From an uncultured Clostridia bacterium (GTDB lineage Bacteria; Bacillota; Clostridia; TANB77; CAG-508): a stretch of 64,000 nucleotides of DNA. The notes under the pieces were generated by a model, which saw only the letters and a program-made list of their open reading frames with translations, did not search any database and was not told where the DNA came from. Position 1 is the first letter of the stretch; each line of letters begins with the position of its first letter. Made by a program: the position numbers and the translations under genes. Positions 56,133 to 64,000 of this stretch are shown piece after piece. The DNA lies in contig CASYFC010000004.1 of NCBI GenBank assembly GCA_949482135.1, positions 89,587 to 153,586 on the forward strand, written 5' to 3'.

Positions 56133-56498
56133 CTATTTTTCCTCCAAAATTGCAGTAACATATGCTACCGCATATTCTTTGCAATGTGATATACTAATTT
56201 CAATATTATCTATGTTCTTTATATCTAGATGTAAACAAACTTCAGGTTTTCCATTTACAGAATTTAAAATTTCAAAATCTTTCCAAGTATAATTACTTGG
56301 TATTCTATCGCTCAAAGCCTTATATATAGCTTCTTTTGCTGCAAACCTTGCTGCGTAACTTTGATACTTTTGTTCTTTTTTTGATTCACAATACTCGATT
56401 TCTTTATTTGTATACATTCTTTCTATAAAATTAGTAGTATCTATTAAATGTTTTATTCTACTTATTTCTATAATATCAGTTCCAACTGACAATTTCAT
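56133..56498 (-). CDS. acpS: Holo-acyl-carrier-protein synthase
   Basis: 121 residues. Transfers 4'-phosphopantetheine from CoA to ACP. VGTDIIEISRI has the Mg-binding Asp, and YAARFAAKEAIYKAL the second metal Glu and catalytic region. GKPEV and ISISHCKEYAVA complete the family pattern. Normal length for the short trimeric type. Immediately upstream of tatD and 17 bp after the 415-residue membrane protein gene, in one operon. Confidence 0.95.
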   Translation of the reverse strand: MKLSVGTDIIEISRIKHLIDTTNFIERMYTNKEIEYCESKKEQKYQSYAARFAAKEAIYKALSDRIPSNYTWKDFEILNSVNGKPEVCLHLDIKNIDNIEISISHCKEYAVAYVTAILEEK

Positions 56499-56515
56499 TT
56501 TAGTTACCTCTTTAT

Positions 56516-57763
56516 TTACGATAAATAATACATTAAGAATATGATATTAATTGTATTAAATGCAAGTGAAAATATAAGTAATATAACAATTATTGAATAA
56601 TAGTTATTATTCTTTTCTATATTCAAATCTTTATAAATTACTTCATATTTGTTTTGAATTTCTTCATATAATAAATCTAATTCCAATGTTTTATTTAAAG
56701 TTTTATAATATAGTGAGCCTGTATCATCCAGTGTAACATCTTTATCCCATATTTCCTTAGTAAATCTAATGAATTTTCTTTTCATTTTTATAATCGTATC
56801 ATATGATTTGAAATCATCATTAAGCTTCATTAATAGTATTAGTTTATATAAAGATAATATATAAGTATAAAAATATTGATTTTCATATTCATATGGTAAT
56901 TTTGTATAATTATATGTATCTATCCCTGAACACATAATATTTGAACTTGTTTTTGATATTGTTGTTTTTACATATTTAAATTTTTCTATTATATGTAAGT
57001 TATGTTCAAGATTAGCTTTATTAAAATCTGATGTATAATTGCTTGGAAGTACATTTGCAAACTTTAGAAAATCATTTTCTATATTAAAGAAATTAGTTTT
57101 TTCATTCCAATTACTTGTTTCAACACATACATATGAATATGTGTAAAATTGTGAATTTATTAAATTTTCTTGAGAATTATTTAGTTTTGTATTAATGCCT
57201 GTTATTTGATTTATTAATTCTGAAATATCGTTTATATCTTGAAAAGTATCTGTTTGTATTTTTATATTCTCAAAAGCTTTTAATGAAGCAAACTCAGAAT
57301 TTATTCCTTTAAATCTATAATTGAAATCCAATAAATCGAAAAATTTGTTAGTATTTTCCAAATGCGTCTTCATTGTAAAAAAGCATATTCCGGTATTAAA
57401 ACATATTATTTCTATTCCTTCAATTTTAAAGAATATACCATTTTCTGTTCCAACTTTTCCCTGAATATCTTCAGCAAGATTATAATTAAAATGTACCACA
57501 CTTTCTTTTTCCAAGACTTTACATTGTTCTTCTGGTTTCATGTCATTAAAATTCCTAAGCTTATCGCCTCTTAATTCAAAAGTTGAAAACAAATATGATC
57601 TTACAGCTGGTAAAAAGAAATTATATATATCTAAATCTTTTTCTTTTTCGAAAGTTTTATAAGAACATTTTCTATCTTTTAATAATTTTAGAATATACAT
57701 TTTATATTTACTTTCATCAATTATATACGGATGTATAAAATACGTATATTGATACTTTGTCAT
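56516..57763 (-). CDS. Tail-anchored hypothetical protein, about 415 aa
   Basis: Not recognised. Start chosen at ATG 57763 (MTKYQYTYFIHPYI), 8 bases after AGGT, rather than TTG 57772. It is a long cytoplasmic region with no signal peptide, rich in Tyr/Phe/Asn, with YFIHPYIIDESKYKMYILKLLKD at the front (a pattern reminiscent of restriction-alleviation or CorA-like N termini, not a firm match). A single C-terminal hydrophobic helix follows (about 390-413). Upstream of acpS and downstream of the WG-repeat gene. The topology resembles tail-anchored CorA-like proteins. Confidence 0.7.
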   Translation of the reverse strand: MTKYQYTYFIHPYIIDESKYKMYILKLLKDRKCSYKTFEKEKDLDIYNFFLPAVRSYLFSTFELRGDKLRNFNDMKPEEQCKVLEKESVVHFNYNLAEDIQGKVGTENGIFFKIEGIEIICFNTGICFFTMKTHLENTNKFFDLLDFNYRFKGINSEFASLKAFENIKIQTDTFQDINDISELINQITGINTKLNNSQENLINSQFYTYSYVCVETSNWNEKTNFFNIENDFLKFANVLPSNYTSDFNKANLEHNLHIIEKFKYVKTTISKTSSNIMCSGIDTYNYTKLPYEYENQYFYTYILSLYKLILLMKLNDDFKSYDTIIKMKRKFIRFTKEIWDKDVTLDDTGSLYYKTLNKTLELDLLYEEIQNKYEVIYKDLNIEKNNNYYSIIVILLIFSLAFNTINIIFLMYYLS

Positions 57764-57799
57764 TAGTTCCAACCTAACTTACCTACCTTTTTTCTTCTG

Positions 57800-59323
57800 T
57801 TATTTTGTATATACATTTAATTGTAAATCTTTATGTTTATGCCAATCACCTATAAAGTTAATATATAAATAATCATCTAAATTTAAATTTGGCTCAAGGA
57901 TTACTGCACCATTTGATCCTAAAACACCCCATTTTCCGTCCTTATTTACTGCACAATAGCCAAATTCATTTTGTTCTTTTGCATCATCATAAATACAATC
58001 TACAATTCTTTTTCCACTTTTATTTTCATATCCATATTTTCCATTTTCTTTTATTAGGAAAAGTGTGTTTGTTGTTAAAACGTCTTTATTTGTTTTTTCT
58101 TCCAATTTCAAATTATAATACTTATATTCTCCATCTTTTCTTATTCTTAAATATCCATCATCAATATTTAAATCTGAAACAATTATACTATTTAAAACAG
58201 TTTCAAAACTACTATTTAAAATATCTGTTGTGAAGCTTCCTTTTTCTGCTGTAAAGAAATCTGCTTCACTTACATAATTAATCCTTTCATAATCAAATCC
58301 AACAACTTCATTTGAAGAAGTATTTATAATTCCGTATTTATTATTTAACTTAGCAATATAGTTATCTGAAAAGGCATATTTTAAATCTTCATATTTAGCT
58401 TCTATAATAGTTTGTCCTGTTTTAGAAATAACTCCATATTTTCCACCAATTGTTATAACAAAATTATCAGCATTTATCTCTACAACTGTTTCAAATCCAC
58501 TATTTAATATAACTTCTCCTTTTTTATTTACAATTTCTAAAATTCCATTTTGAACAACAACATAATAACCATTTCCTGTAACATTTCTTATTTCATCATA
58601 GGCTGTTTCTAATACTATTGTTTTATCTGGTGAAATTATTCCTTGTTTACCTTCGTCATTTTTAACAATATAACCATCTTCATATTTTTTTGTTAAACTT
58701 GTAATATCTGTGTATTGTACTGGAATAATAACTTCTCCCATAGAAGTACTAACTAAGCCTTTTTTACCATCCTTTTCAACAATTACACTTTTTTCAATTC
58801 CTTGTAAAGCATAAATATTATCATAAGCTGGAGCAATAATTTCTTTTCCATCAAAATTAATTAATCCATATTTATTATCTTTTTCATATTTTAAAATATT
58901 ACTCTCATACCATATATTTGAACCATCTGTATTTTCTATAGGTTGCACATTATTAAATTCTGTAAGGATTTTCTCTCCCTTTTCATTTATTACTTTTGTT
59001 GTATATGTCTCGTTACTATAATTAACATTTTCAACACAAATAAATAATGCTTTATTTTTATCTGGTACAATAACCATTTCATCATTATTAAAATCTATAA
59101 TTTTATTTCCTTTATTATCTATTACTCCCCACTTGCTATTTTCATAAGCAACTAAGTATGTTGTTAATGAAGAAACATCTTTTGTATTATCATTATTAGA
59201 AAATAGATTTTTTAATGAAACAATAATCATTATAAATACTATTATAGCAATTATTGTAGCAAACACCTTTTTTTTGTTTAACTTAGGAGTATCATCATAT
59301 CTTCTTCCTCTTCTTCTACTCAT
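57800..59323 (-). CDS. Membrane-anchored WG-repeat protein
   Basis: 507 residues. A very basic N terminus (MSRRRGRRYDDTPK) is followed by one membrane helix (about 20-40) and an extracytoplasmic region of about 10 beta repeats of WG type: KWGVIDNKGNKIIDF, KYGLINFDGKEIIAP, KYGVISKTGQTIIEA, KYGYENKSGKRIVDC and KWGVLGSNGAVILEP. The WG family is a repeat scaffold, often on cell surfaces or linked to effectors, with no known catalytic role. Likely a wall or surface binding protein. Same orientation as the downstream acpS operon. Confidence 0.88.
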   Translation of the reverse strand: MSRRRGRRYDDTPKLNKKKVFATIIAIIVFIMIIVSLKNLFSNNDNTKDVSSLTTYLVAYENSKWGVIDNKGNKIIDFNNDEMVIVPDKNKALFICVENVNYSNETYTTKVINEKGEKILTEFNNVQPIENTDGSNIWYESNILKYEKDNKYGLINFDGKEIIAPAYDNIYALQGIEKSVIVEKDGKKGLVSTSMGEVIIPVQYTDITSLTKKYEDGYIVKNDEGKQGIISPDKTIVLETAYDEIRNVTGNGYYVVVQNGILEIVNKKGEVILNSGFETVVEINADNFVITIGGKYGVISKTGQTIIEAKYEDLKYAFSDNYIAKLNNKYGIINTSSNEVVGFDYERINYVSEADFFTAEKGSFTTDILNSSFETVLNSIIVSDLNIDDGYLRIRKDGEYKYYNLKLEEKTNKDVLTTNTLFLIKENGKYGYENKSGKRIVDCIYDDAKEQNEFGYCAVNKDGKWGVLGSNGAVILEPNLNLDDYLYINFIGDWHKHKDLQLNVYTK

Positions 59324-59545
59324 TTAGACCTCCAAAAACACATAATTTTTTTGTCTTAAAATATCTAAGTTTTGAAAAGTACCTACTTTTCCTTATACAG
59401 AATAAATATATCATTTTAAGCTCTAAATTACAATATTTATTATAAAATTTACAAAATATTCTTGCAAAACAAGAAAATGTAAAATTTTTAATATTAAATA
59501 GTTTGTATTGTTCATAATCAACTATATGTTATATTGGTTATACAC

Positions 59546-59590
59546 AAAAGAACTAAAACTGTTTTTTATTTTAACAGTTTTAGTTCTTTT
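59546..59590 (-). terminator. Terminator after the VanW gene
   Basis: Near-perfect stem AAAAGAACTAAAACTGTT/AACAGTTTTAGTTCTTTT with T-rich flanks. Strong in both directions. Confidence 0.85.
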
Positions 59591-59604
59591 ATATTCTTAT
59601 TTAT

Positions 59605-61470
59605 TTAAGGACCAACTCTTACTATTGCTTTCATTGGTTGATATGTGTCATTTGAAAGTATTTCTCTTGATATTTCCGCTCCATTTAGTTTTTTTACAAT
59701 ATATGTTGTAACTTTGTATCCTAAATGTCCTACTTGAGATATAACTTGTTGCCCTGGTGCTAAAGTTTCATCTGGAACATATGTGGTTGCATAAGGAATT
59801 GATGCTGTAGTTTTTGGTATAATATTTATCTCATATTCTTCCTGTTCTTGCATTCCATGCATTTTAAATTCAGCCACACCATTTTTCACTGTTGCTTCGA
59901 TTTTTATTGGATAATTTCTTGAATTTTTAAATTGGAAATCTATTGCCCCCCATACAACAGTTGCATCTCTTCCTGCAGCTACATATGAAGTAGTAAAAGA
60001 ATGATTTCTTCTTTCTACAATTTCAAGATTTGCTAAAAGTACTGCATTATATAATGTAGATGATATTTGACAAATTCCACCTGCTAATCCATCAACTACA
60101 CCACCATCTGCATAAATTTTAGCATCTTTATATCCCTCTTCAACTGTTCTTTTTCCAACAGTTTTGTTATATGAGAATACTTCTCCTGGTAACAGAACTG
60201 TACCATTAATTTTCTCAGCAGCAATTCTTAAATTTGTACTTCTATTTGTATTACTTGCATCATATCTTGTTGAAAAAGATGATATCAAATATGGAAAAGC
60301 TTCTGTTCCTAAATCTTTAATTGTTTTAACTGCTTTTGTAATTTTTAAATCAAATTGATATTCCTGTGATTCTCCTGTAATTTGCTTTTTGGCTTCTTCT
60401 AAACCTATTGCTAAATCAACTCCATCAACATCTGGGAAAATTTTATATGGTTCTAATTCAAAATATGCATCTTGTGGCTCGCAATATATTTCTGAGTATA
60501 TTTTATCCATATTTATGTTACTTGCTTTTACTTTATGCGTTGGGATCTTTATTGTTTGAGTATAATTTTCTTTAGTAACTTCCTCTAATCTTCGATTTGA
60601 AATTGAATCCAAGATACTTTTTTTTAGTTCCTCTTTAGAAACTTCGATTCCATCTTTTCCTTCTTCTATAATTAATTTTGTATCTTCTATATAATAACTT
60701 GGTTGTACTACTAAACCTGGTAATTTAGAATTTACATCATCAACAAATTGATTTAATAGTTCTTCATTATATGTATATTTAATATCTAAATTTTTCCCAA
60801 ACAATGTTGTAAATAGCAATGTATAGTTATTTAAAAGAATATTTTCTGTTCTACCTATACTATAAGCTTCATTTATTGCATCTTCTATATTGTATTTAAA
60901 TTCAATTTGCTCTGGTGATAATGTTAATTTATATTCATCATTAAATTCTAATTTCAAATCTGGAATAAGTTCCTTATCTAGACAAGAAACTAATACTTCT
61001 TTTGATTCTTCTAAGCTTAAATTTGAAATATCAAAATTTTTGATTGATATACCTTTTGTTATTTTTACACTATTCCAACTAGCTAAAGCAAAGATTACAG
61101 AAAATATAATTGTTAGAATAACTAAAATCACTATTAAAATAAATATAATAGTTTTTCTCTTTTTCTTTTTTAGCATTTCTTGAACATATTCTGGTTTTTC
61201 ATCATCAGTTTTAACTGGAAGTAATTCTTTTATAACTTCTGGTTCTTTAGACTCTTTATTTTCGATTTTTGTTTCTACTTTTTTCTCTTCTTCAATCTTT
61301 TTAATATCTTTATTTTCATCTGATTCTTCAACTTTATTATTTACTTCTTTGTTCTTTTCATTTTCATTAGACAATTTAATTTCTTTATTTAATTCTTTGA
61401 TATTTTCAGTTATCTGTTTTTTCTGAACTTGTGTTTTTTTATTAGACTTTTTCTTTTTTGATGCAGACAT
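59605..61470 (-). CDS. VanW-family protein with G5 domain and basic cytoplasmic tail
   Basis: 621 residues. The first about 105 residues are an extremely Lys/Glu-rich cytoplasmic segment. One membrane helix (about 106-130), two peptidoglycan-binding-like PG_binding_4 segments, a VanW domain (about 408-538; NGTVLLPGEVFSYN, GGVVDGLAGGICQISSTLYNAVL) and a C-terminal G5 domain follow. Family role is wall-associated and vancomycin-linked by name only. It diverges from the XRE regulator gene, with promoters back to back. Confidence 0.92.
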   Translation of the reverse strand: MSASKKKKSNKKTQVQKKQITENIKELNKEIKLSNENEKNKEVNNKVEESDENKDIKKIEEEKKVETKIENKESKEPEVIKELLPVKTDDEKPEYVQEMLKKKKRKTIIFILIVILVILTIIFSVIFALASWNSVKITKGISIKNFDISNLSLEESKEVLVSCLDKELIPDLKLEFNDEYKLTLSPEQIEFKYNIEDAINEAYSIGRTENILLNNYTLLFTTLFGKNLDIKYTYNEELLNQFVDDVNSKLPGLVVQPSYYIEDTKLIIEEGKDGIEVSKEELKKSILDSISNRRLEEVTKENYTQTIKIPTHKVKASNINMDKIYSEIYCEPQDAYFELEPYKIFPDVDGVDLAIGLEEAKKQITGESQEYQFDLKITKAVKTIKDLGTEAFPYLISSFSTRYDASNTNRSTNLRIAAEKINGTVLLPGEVFSYNKTVGKRTVEEGYKDAKIYADGGVVDGLAGGICQISSTLYNAVLLANLEIVERRNHSFTTSYVAAGRDATVVWGAIDFQFKNSRNYPIKIEATVKNGVAEFKMHGMQEQEEYEINIIPKTTASIPYATTYVPDETLAPGQQVISQVGHLGYKVTTYIVKKLNGAEISREILSNDTYQPMKAIVRVGP

Positions 61471-61503
61471 CTTAAGCTTCCTTTCCTAATAATATCAAGA
61501 ACA

Positions 61504-61532
61504 ATATTATCATATGTTGTTTTTTTCTGCAA
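61504..61532 (-). promoter_or_regulatory. Promoter of the VanW gene
   Basis: Minus strand TTGCAG (61532-61527), 17 bp, TAATAT (61509-61504). The -35 lies 16 bp from the -35 of the divergent regulator promoter. Confidence 0.7.
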
Positions 61533-61547
61533 TATTTTTTTTACCTA

Positions 61548-61576
61548 TGGACAATAAAATAAATATTGGATATAAT
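61548..61576 (+). promoter_or_regulatory. Promoter of the XRE/S24-like regulator
   Basis: TGGACA (61548-61553), 17 bp, TATAAT (61571-61576). Confidence 0.7.
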
Positions 61577-61660
61577 TAATTAAAATCTTATATATTATAT
61601 TCGTAATATTATAAGATTTTACTAAAGAATAAATTATTTTATAAGTGAGGTAACTTGAAA

Positions 61661-62227
61661 ATGATTGGAAATATGATTTCAAAAATTAGAAAAGAAAAAG
61701 GAATCACAAAAACACAACTTGCTAACCAAACAAAAATAAATATTGGACACTTAACTCATATAGAAAAAGGAGAAAGAAATCCAAGTCATAAAGCACTAAA
61801 AGAAATTTGTTCTGCCTTAAATATACCTTATCAAGAATTATTATGTACATATGATAAAGAATTATCTGAAGAGCAAATAGAATATAATTATATTAATCAT
61901 CTAACTTATAATCAAATACCTGCAATTTCAAAAATTGATGAATATATAACTTGTCCTGCAGATTTTTCTAATGCATCATTTGCATATAAAATTCCAGATA
62001 ATGCAATGGCTCCTATGTTTAAGGAAGGTACATATGCATATATAGAAATTAACGGCGTTATTGATAATAAAGCTATTGGTCTTTTCAAATTAAATGATGA
62101 TTATTTAATTAGAAGATTAATGTATAAAAAAGACAAATTTATATTAAGAGCAGATAACAAGGATATAAAAGATATTACTGTTAACTCAAAAGATAAATTT
62201 CAAATCATTGGTAAAGTGTATATATAA
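61661..62227 (+). CDS. XRE-family regulator with degenerate S24 (LexA/CI-like) domain
   Basis: 188 residues from ATG 61661; a TTG at 61655 is the alternative. The HTH (ISKIRKEKGITKTQLANQTKINIGHLTHIEKGERNPSHKALKEI; seen as LTHIEKGERNPS) is followed by a C-terminal domain with the S24 fold (FAYKIPDNAMAPMFKEGTYAYIE, then LIRRLMYKKD). In active S24 proteins the Ser of GDSM and the Lys of vKR are catalytic; here they read DNAM and IRR, so self-cleavage is probably lost. Likely a stable repressor. It is divergent from the VanW gene and upstream of the CBM-like gene. Confidence 0.85.
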   Translation: MIGNMISKIRKEKGITKTQLANQTKINIGHLTHIEKGERNPSHKALKEICSALNIPYQELLCTYDKELSEEQIEYNYINHLTYNQIPAISKIDEYITCPADFSNASFAYKIPDNAMAPMFKEGTYAYIEINGVIDNKAIGLFKLNDDYLIRRLMYKKDKFILRADNKDIKDITVNSKDKFQIIGKVYI

Positions 62228-62311
62228 CTCATGGCATGATAAAAAAGTATCTTGCTTTTAAAAATTATTAATATTATAATATATTCGTTACATACATATG
62301 AGGAGATTTTT

Positions 62312-62770
62312 ATGGAATTAGTAAAAAATATATTCTTTAATACAGATAGATTATCAGCAGGTACTGTTGTAAAAATTTCTTACACAGGAAAGTTTTTTCA
62401 AGACCATTCAAAACAGGTCTTTATTCGCTATGGTTTTGGAAATGAATGGGAAAATAGTACAGAAGCTGAAATGATAAAAACTGAATTGGGATTTCAAATT
62501 GAAGTTGAATTATTAAATAAAGATACTTTTAATTTTTGTGTTAAAAATGAAAATAATGAATGGGATAATAATAACGGAGAAAATTATATTTTTAAAATTG
62601 AACATCCTGAGATGAGTTTAATTGTTTTAGATGAAAATAAACCTTCTAAGCATCTTCGTAAAACATATATCTGGTCAAAAAAAGTAAAACTTGCAATTTA
62701 TAAATTATTAATTTCTATTCCCAAATTGCTTACTGGTAATTATTGGAAAAAAACTGAAGAAAATGAATAA
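62312..62770 (+). CDS. CBM25/53-like carbohydrate-binding protein without signal peptide
   Basis: 152 residues from ATG 62312 after AGGAG; a longer in-frame opening at 62252 lacks a ribosome site. VYIRYGF-type strand (VFIRYGFGNEWEN), DTFNFCVKNENNEWDNNNGENYIFKIE reproduce the starch-binding CBM25/CBM53 signature, including WDNNNGENY. No signal or membrane helix and no catalytic domain, so it probably acts in the cytoplasm, perhaps on storage polysaccharide. It follows the XRE regulator by 84 bp and ends at a strong terminator. Confidence 0.75.
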   Translation: MELVKNIFFNTDRLSAGTVVKISYTGKFFQDHSKQVFIRYGFGNEWENSTEAEMIKTELGFQIEVELLNKDTFNFCVKNENNEWDNNNGENYIFKIEHPEMSLIVLDENKPSKHLRKTYIWSKKVKLAIYKLLISIPKLLTGNYWKKTEENE

Positions 62771-62774
62771 TATT

Positions 62775-62805
62775 AAAAGCTCGCATTCAAGCGAGCTTTT
62801 TGTTT
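62775..62805. terminator. Bidirectional terminator after the CBM gene
   Basis: AAAAGCTCGC pairs with GCGAGCTTTT around ATTCAA, followed by TGTTT, between converging genes. Confidence 0.9.
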
Positions 62806-63535
62806 AAACTATTACTAGCCCTCCATTTGGTGATATTACCTGTCCTGTTGTGAATTCATCTTCAACAAGCCATTTTACACATCTTGTAATATCTATTGGA
62901 TATCCTTTTCTTCCAAGAGGTGTTTCTTTTATTACTTCTTTCCAATCGTCTTCTGACAAATCTTTATTCATATCTGTATCAATTGCACCAGGTGCAATTG
63001 AGTTTACTCTTATATTTGATGGACCTAATTCTTTTGCAAGAGATTTTGTCATTCCATCTACTCCTGCTTTTGCCATTGAATAATGCACTTCACAAGCTCC
63101 ACCTGTTAATGCATATATAGATGATATATTTATAATAGAGCCATTGTGGTCTCTAAGCATATATTTAACAGCTTCTTGTGTTGTATAAAAAACAGAATAT
63201 AAATTTGTTTTGATCATTTTATCAAAATCTTCTTCAGTTATATCTGTAAATAATTTTTCTTGCGCTATTCCTGCATTATTAATTAAAACATCTATTCTTC
63301 CATATTTTTCAATAGTATAATTTACTAATTTTCTAGCTTCTTGAGATTTTGAAACATTTCCTTTAAAAATATCAATTTCTATTCCTTGCTCTTTTAATTC
63401 ATTCTGCAATTTTATAGCTTCGATTTCTGAATTATTATAGTTAGCAATAACTGTATATCCATTTACAGCCAAATTATATGCTATATTTCTTCCAATTCCT
63501 CTACTTGCTCCTGTAACAATAATAACTTTACTCAT
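62804..63535 (-). CDS. Short-chain dehydrogenase/reductase, FabG-like
   Basis: 243 residues. NADP-binding TGASRGIG at about 8-15, NNAG motif INNAGIA, catalytic Ser in NISSIY and the YxxxK in HYSMAKAG. Sequence is closest in style to 3-oxoacyl-ACP reductase FabG (PLGRKGYPIDI, then GQVISPNGGLVI). The ending differs slightly from the usual DGG, and no fatty acid synthesis genes are nearby, so the substrate could be another 3-ketoacyl or sugar compound. Stand-alone gene. Confidence 0.88.
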   Translation of the reverse strand: MSKVIIVTGASRGIGRNIAYNLAVNGYTVIANYNNSEIEAIKLQNELKEQGIEIDIFKGNVSKSQEARKLVNYTIEKYGRIDVLINNAGIAQEKLFTDITEEDFDKMIKTNLYSVFYTTQEAVKYMLRDHNGSIINISSIYALTGGACEVHYSMAKAGVDGMTKSLAKELGPSNIRVNSIAPGAIDTDMNKDLSEDDWKEVIKETPLGRKGYPIDITRCVKWLVEDEFTTGQVISPNGGLVIV

Positions 63536-63606
63536 TTAAAATTTCCTCCTTATAATTATTAATTATAAGTTTAAGGATTTTTTAAGTCAATATTTTTAAA
63601 AAACAA

Positions 63607-63628
63607 AAAGATGGCGAGAGCCATCTTT
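63607..63628 (-). terminator. Terminator-like hairpin upstream of the SDR gene
   Basis: AAAGATGGC-GAGA-GCCATCTTT with an A-run on the plus side (U-tract on minus) and a T-run on plus. Possible second terminator of the tRNA transcript. Confidence 0.75.
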
Positions 63629-63672
63629 CTGCTTTTTTATTTCAAGCATTTTTTACTATAAAAATGAAAAAA

Positions 63673-63718
63673 TCGAGTAAATCTTACTCTCATAAGAGAT
63701 TTAAAAGATTTTACTCGA
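63673..63718 (-). terminator. Terminator of the tRNA cluster
   Basis: TCGAGTAAATCTT pairs with AAGATTTTACTCGA (one bulge). On minus it is followed by TTTTTTC, just past the tRNA-Thr CCA. Confidence 0.75.
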
Positions 63719-63725
63719 CTAATTC

Positions 63726-63801
<76 letters not shown>

Positions 63802-63819
63802 ATTCCAATATATAAATAT

Positions 63820-63894
63820 TGGTGACCCCTACGGGAATCGAACCCATGTCTCCGCCGTGAAAGGGCGATGTCTTAACCGCTTGACCAAGGGGCC
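63820..63894 (-). tRNA. tRNA-Glu (anticodon TTC)
   Basis: 75-nt cloverleaf: acceptor GGCCCCT with AGGGGTC, anticodon loop CTTTCAC with anticodon TTC, T arm GGTTCGATTCC, encoded CCA at 63820-63822. Confidence 0.95.
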
Positions 63895-63921
63895 ATAAAA
63901 GAATATCGGTTGATATTCTTT

Positions 63922-63997
63922 TGGTGAGCTATCCGCGACTCGAACGCGGGACAACTTGATTAAAAGTCAAGTGCTCTACCACCTGAGCTAATAGCCC
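63922..63997 (-). tRNA. tRNA-Lys (anticodon TTT)
   Basis: 76-nt cloverleaf: acceptor GGGCTAT with ATAGCTC, D arm AGCTCAGGTGGTAGAGC, anticodon loop CTTTTAA with anticodon TTT, T arm GTTCGAGTC, encoded CCA. It complements the CTT isoacceptor at 20590. Confidence 0.95.
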
Positions 63998-64000
63998 ATA

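Overview
The window is very AT-rich, densely coded chromosomal DNA from a low-GC Firmicute, most likely an uncultured spore-forming gut Clostridium-type organism. The evidence is strong Shine-Dalgarno sites, frequent TTG and GTG starts, textbook sigma-A promoters (TTGACA, 17 bp, TATAAT), two CotF-like spore coat genes, a gdpP-rplI-dnaB block, Gram-positive surface proteins with an LPxTG motif, and a dockerin/cohesin pair. This is inferred from gene content; no rRNA gene is present. Most genes lie on the minus strand. The exceptions are a two-gene small-ORF unit, two base-composition outliers, two orphan membrane proteins and a regulator/CBM pair.

Layout. 1-12.5 kb: two giant surface proteins in tandem (the downstream one runs off the left edge) with SdrD_B/Cna-B-like and DUF11-like repeats; the partial one has a putative thioester domain and a Cys/His-rich insert. 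12.9-13.4 kb: two small plus-strand genes. 13.4-18.6 kb: cell-shape cluster DUF4321-radC-mreC-mreD-mrdA-minC; minC carries a +1 frameshift and mreB and minD are absent. 18.8-20.3 kb: M23 peptidase and two coat proteins. 20.4-20.7 kb: tRNA-Lys(CTT) and a duplicated tRNA 3' fragment. 20.9-21.5 kb: a higher-GC orphan gene. 21.6-28.6 kb: gdpP, rplI, dnaB, tilS, ftsH. 28.8-32.5 kb: Big_2 protein, a phosphodiesterase/alkaline phosphatase-like enzyme, a higher-GC HIT-domain gene and a phospholipase C-like protein. 32.5-40.1 kb: rpoB and rpoC, without the usual ribosomal-protein neighbours and separated by a MITE-like palindrome. 40.6-49.2 kb: AI-2E-type exporter, comM-dprA-yraN behind a palindromic operator, G5/3D protein, htpX, lemA and two orphan membrane proteins. 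49.2-55.1 kb: an LPATG-anchored cohesin protein beside a 1574-residue dockerin protein. 55.3-61.5 kb: tatD, acpS, an unknown protein, a WG-repeat protein and a VanW/G5 protein. 61.6-63.5 kb: an XRE/S24-like regulator with lost catalytic residues, a CBM25-like protein and an SDR reductase. 63.7-64 kb: tRNA-Thr, tRNA-Glu and tRNA-Lys.

The main theme is the cell envelope: wall synthesis and shape (mreCD, mrdA, M23, VanW, 3D) and a large display apparatus. The most interesting candidate system is the adjacent sortase-anchored cohesin and the giant LRR/coiled-coil dockerin protein, which suggests a non-cellulosomal surface docking module. The thioester-like adhesin in the left operon comes next. 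Smaller-scale structure includes three copies of a REP-like palindrome placed 3' of genes, the MITE-like element in rpoBC, and two self-contained higher-GC cassettes (own promoter, strong RBS and hairpin terminator) that look acquired. All functional calls come from reading motifs by eye; no database search was run.
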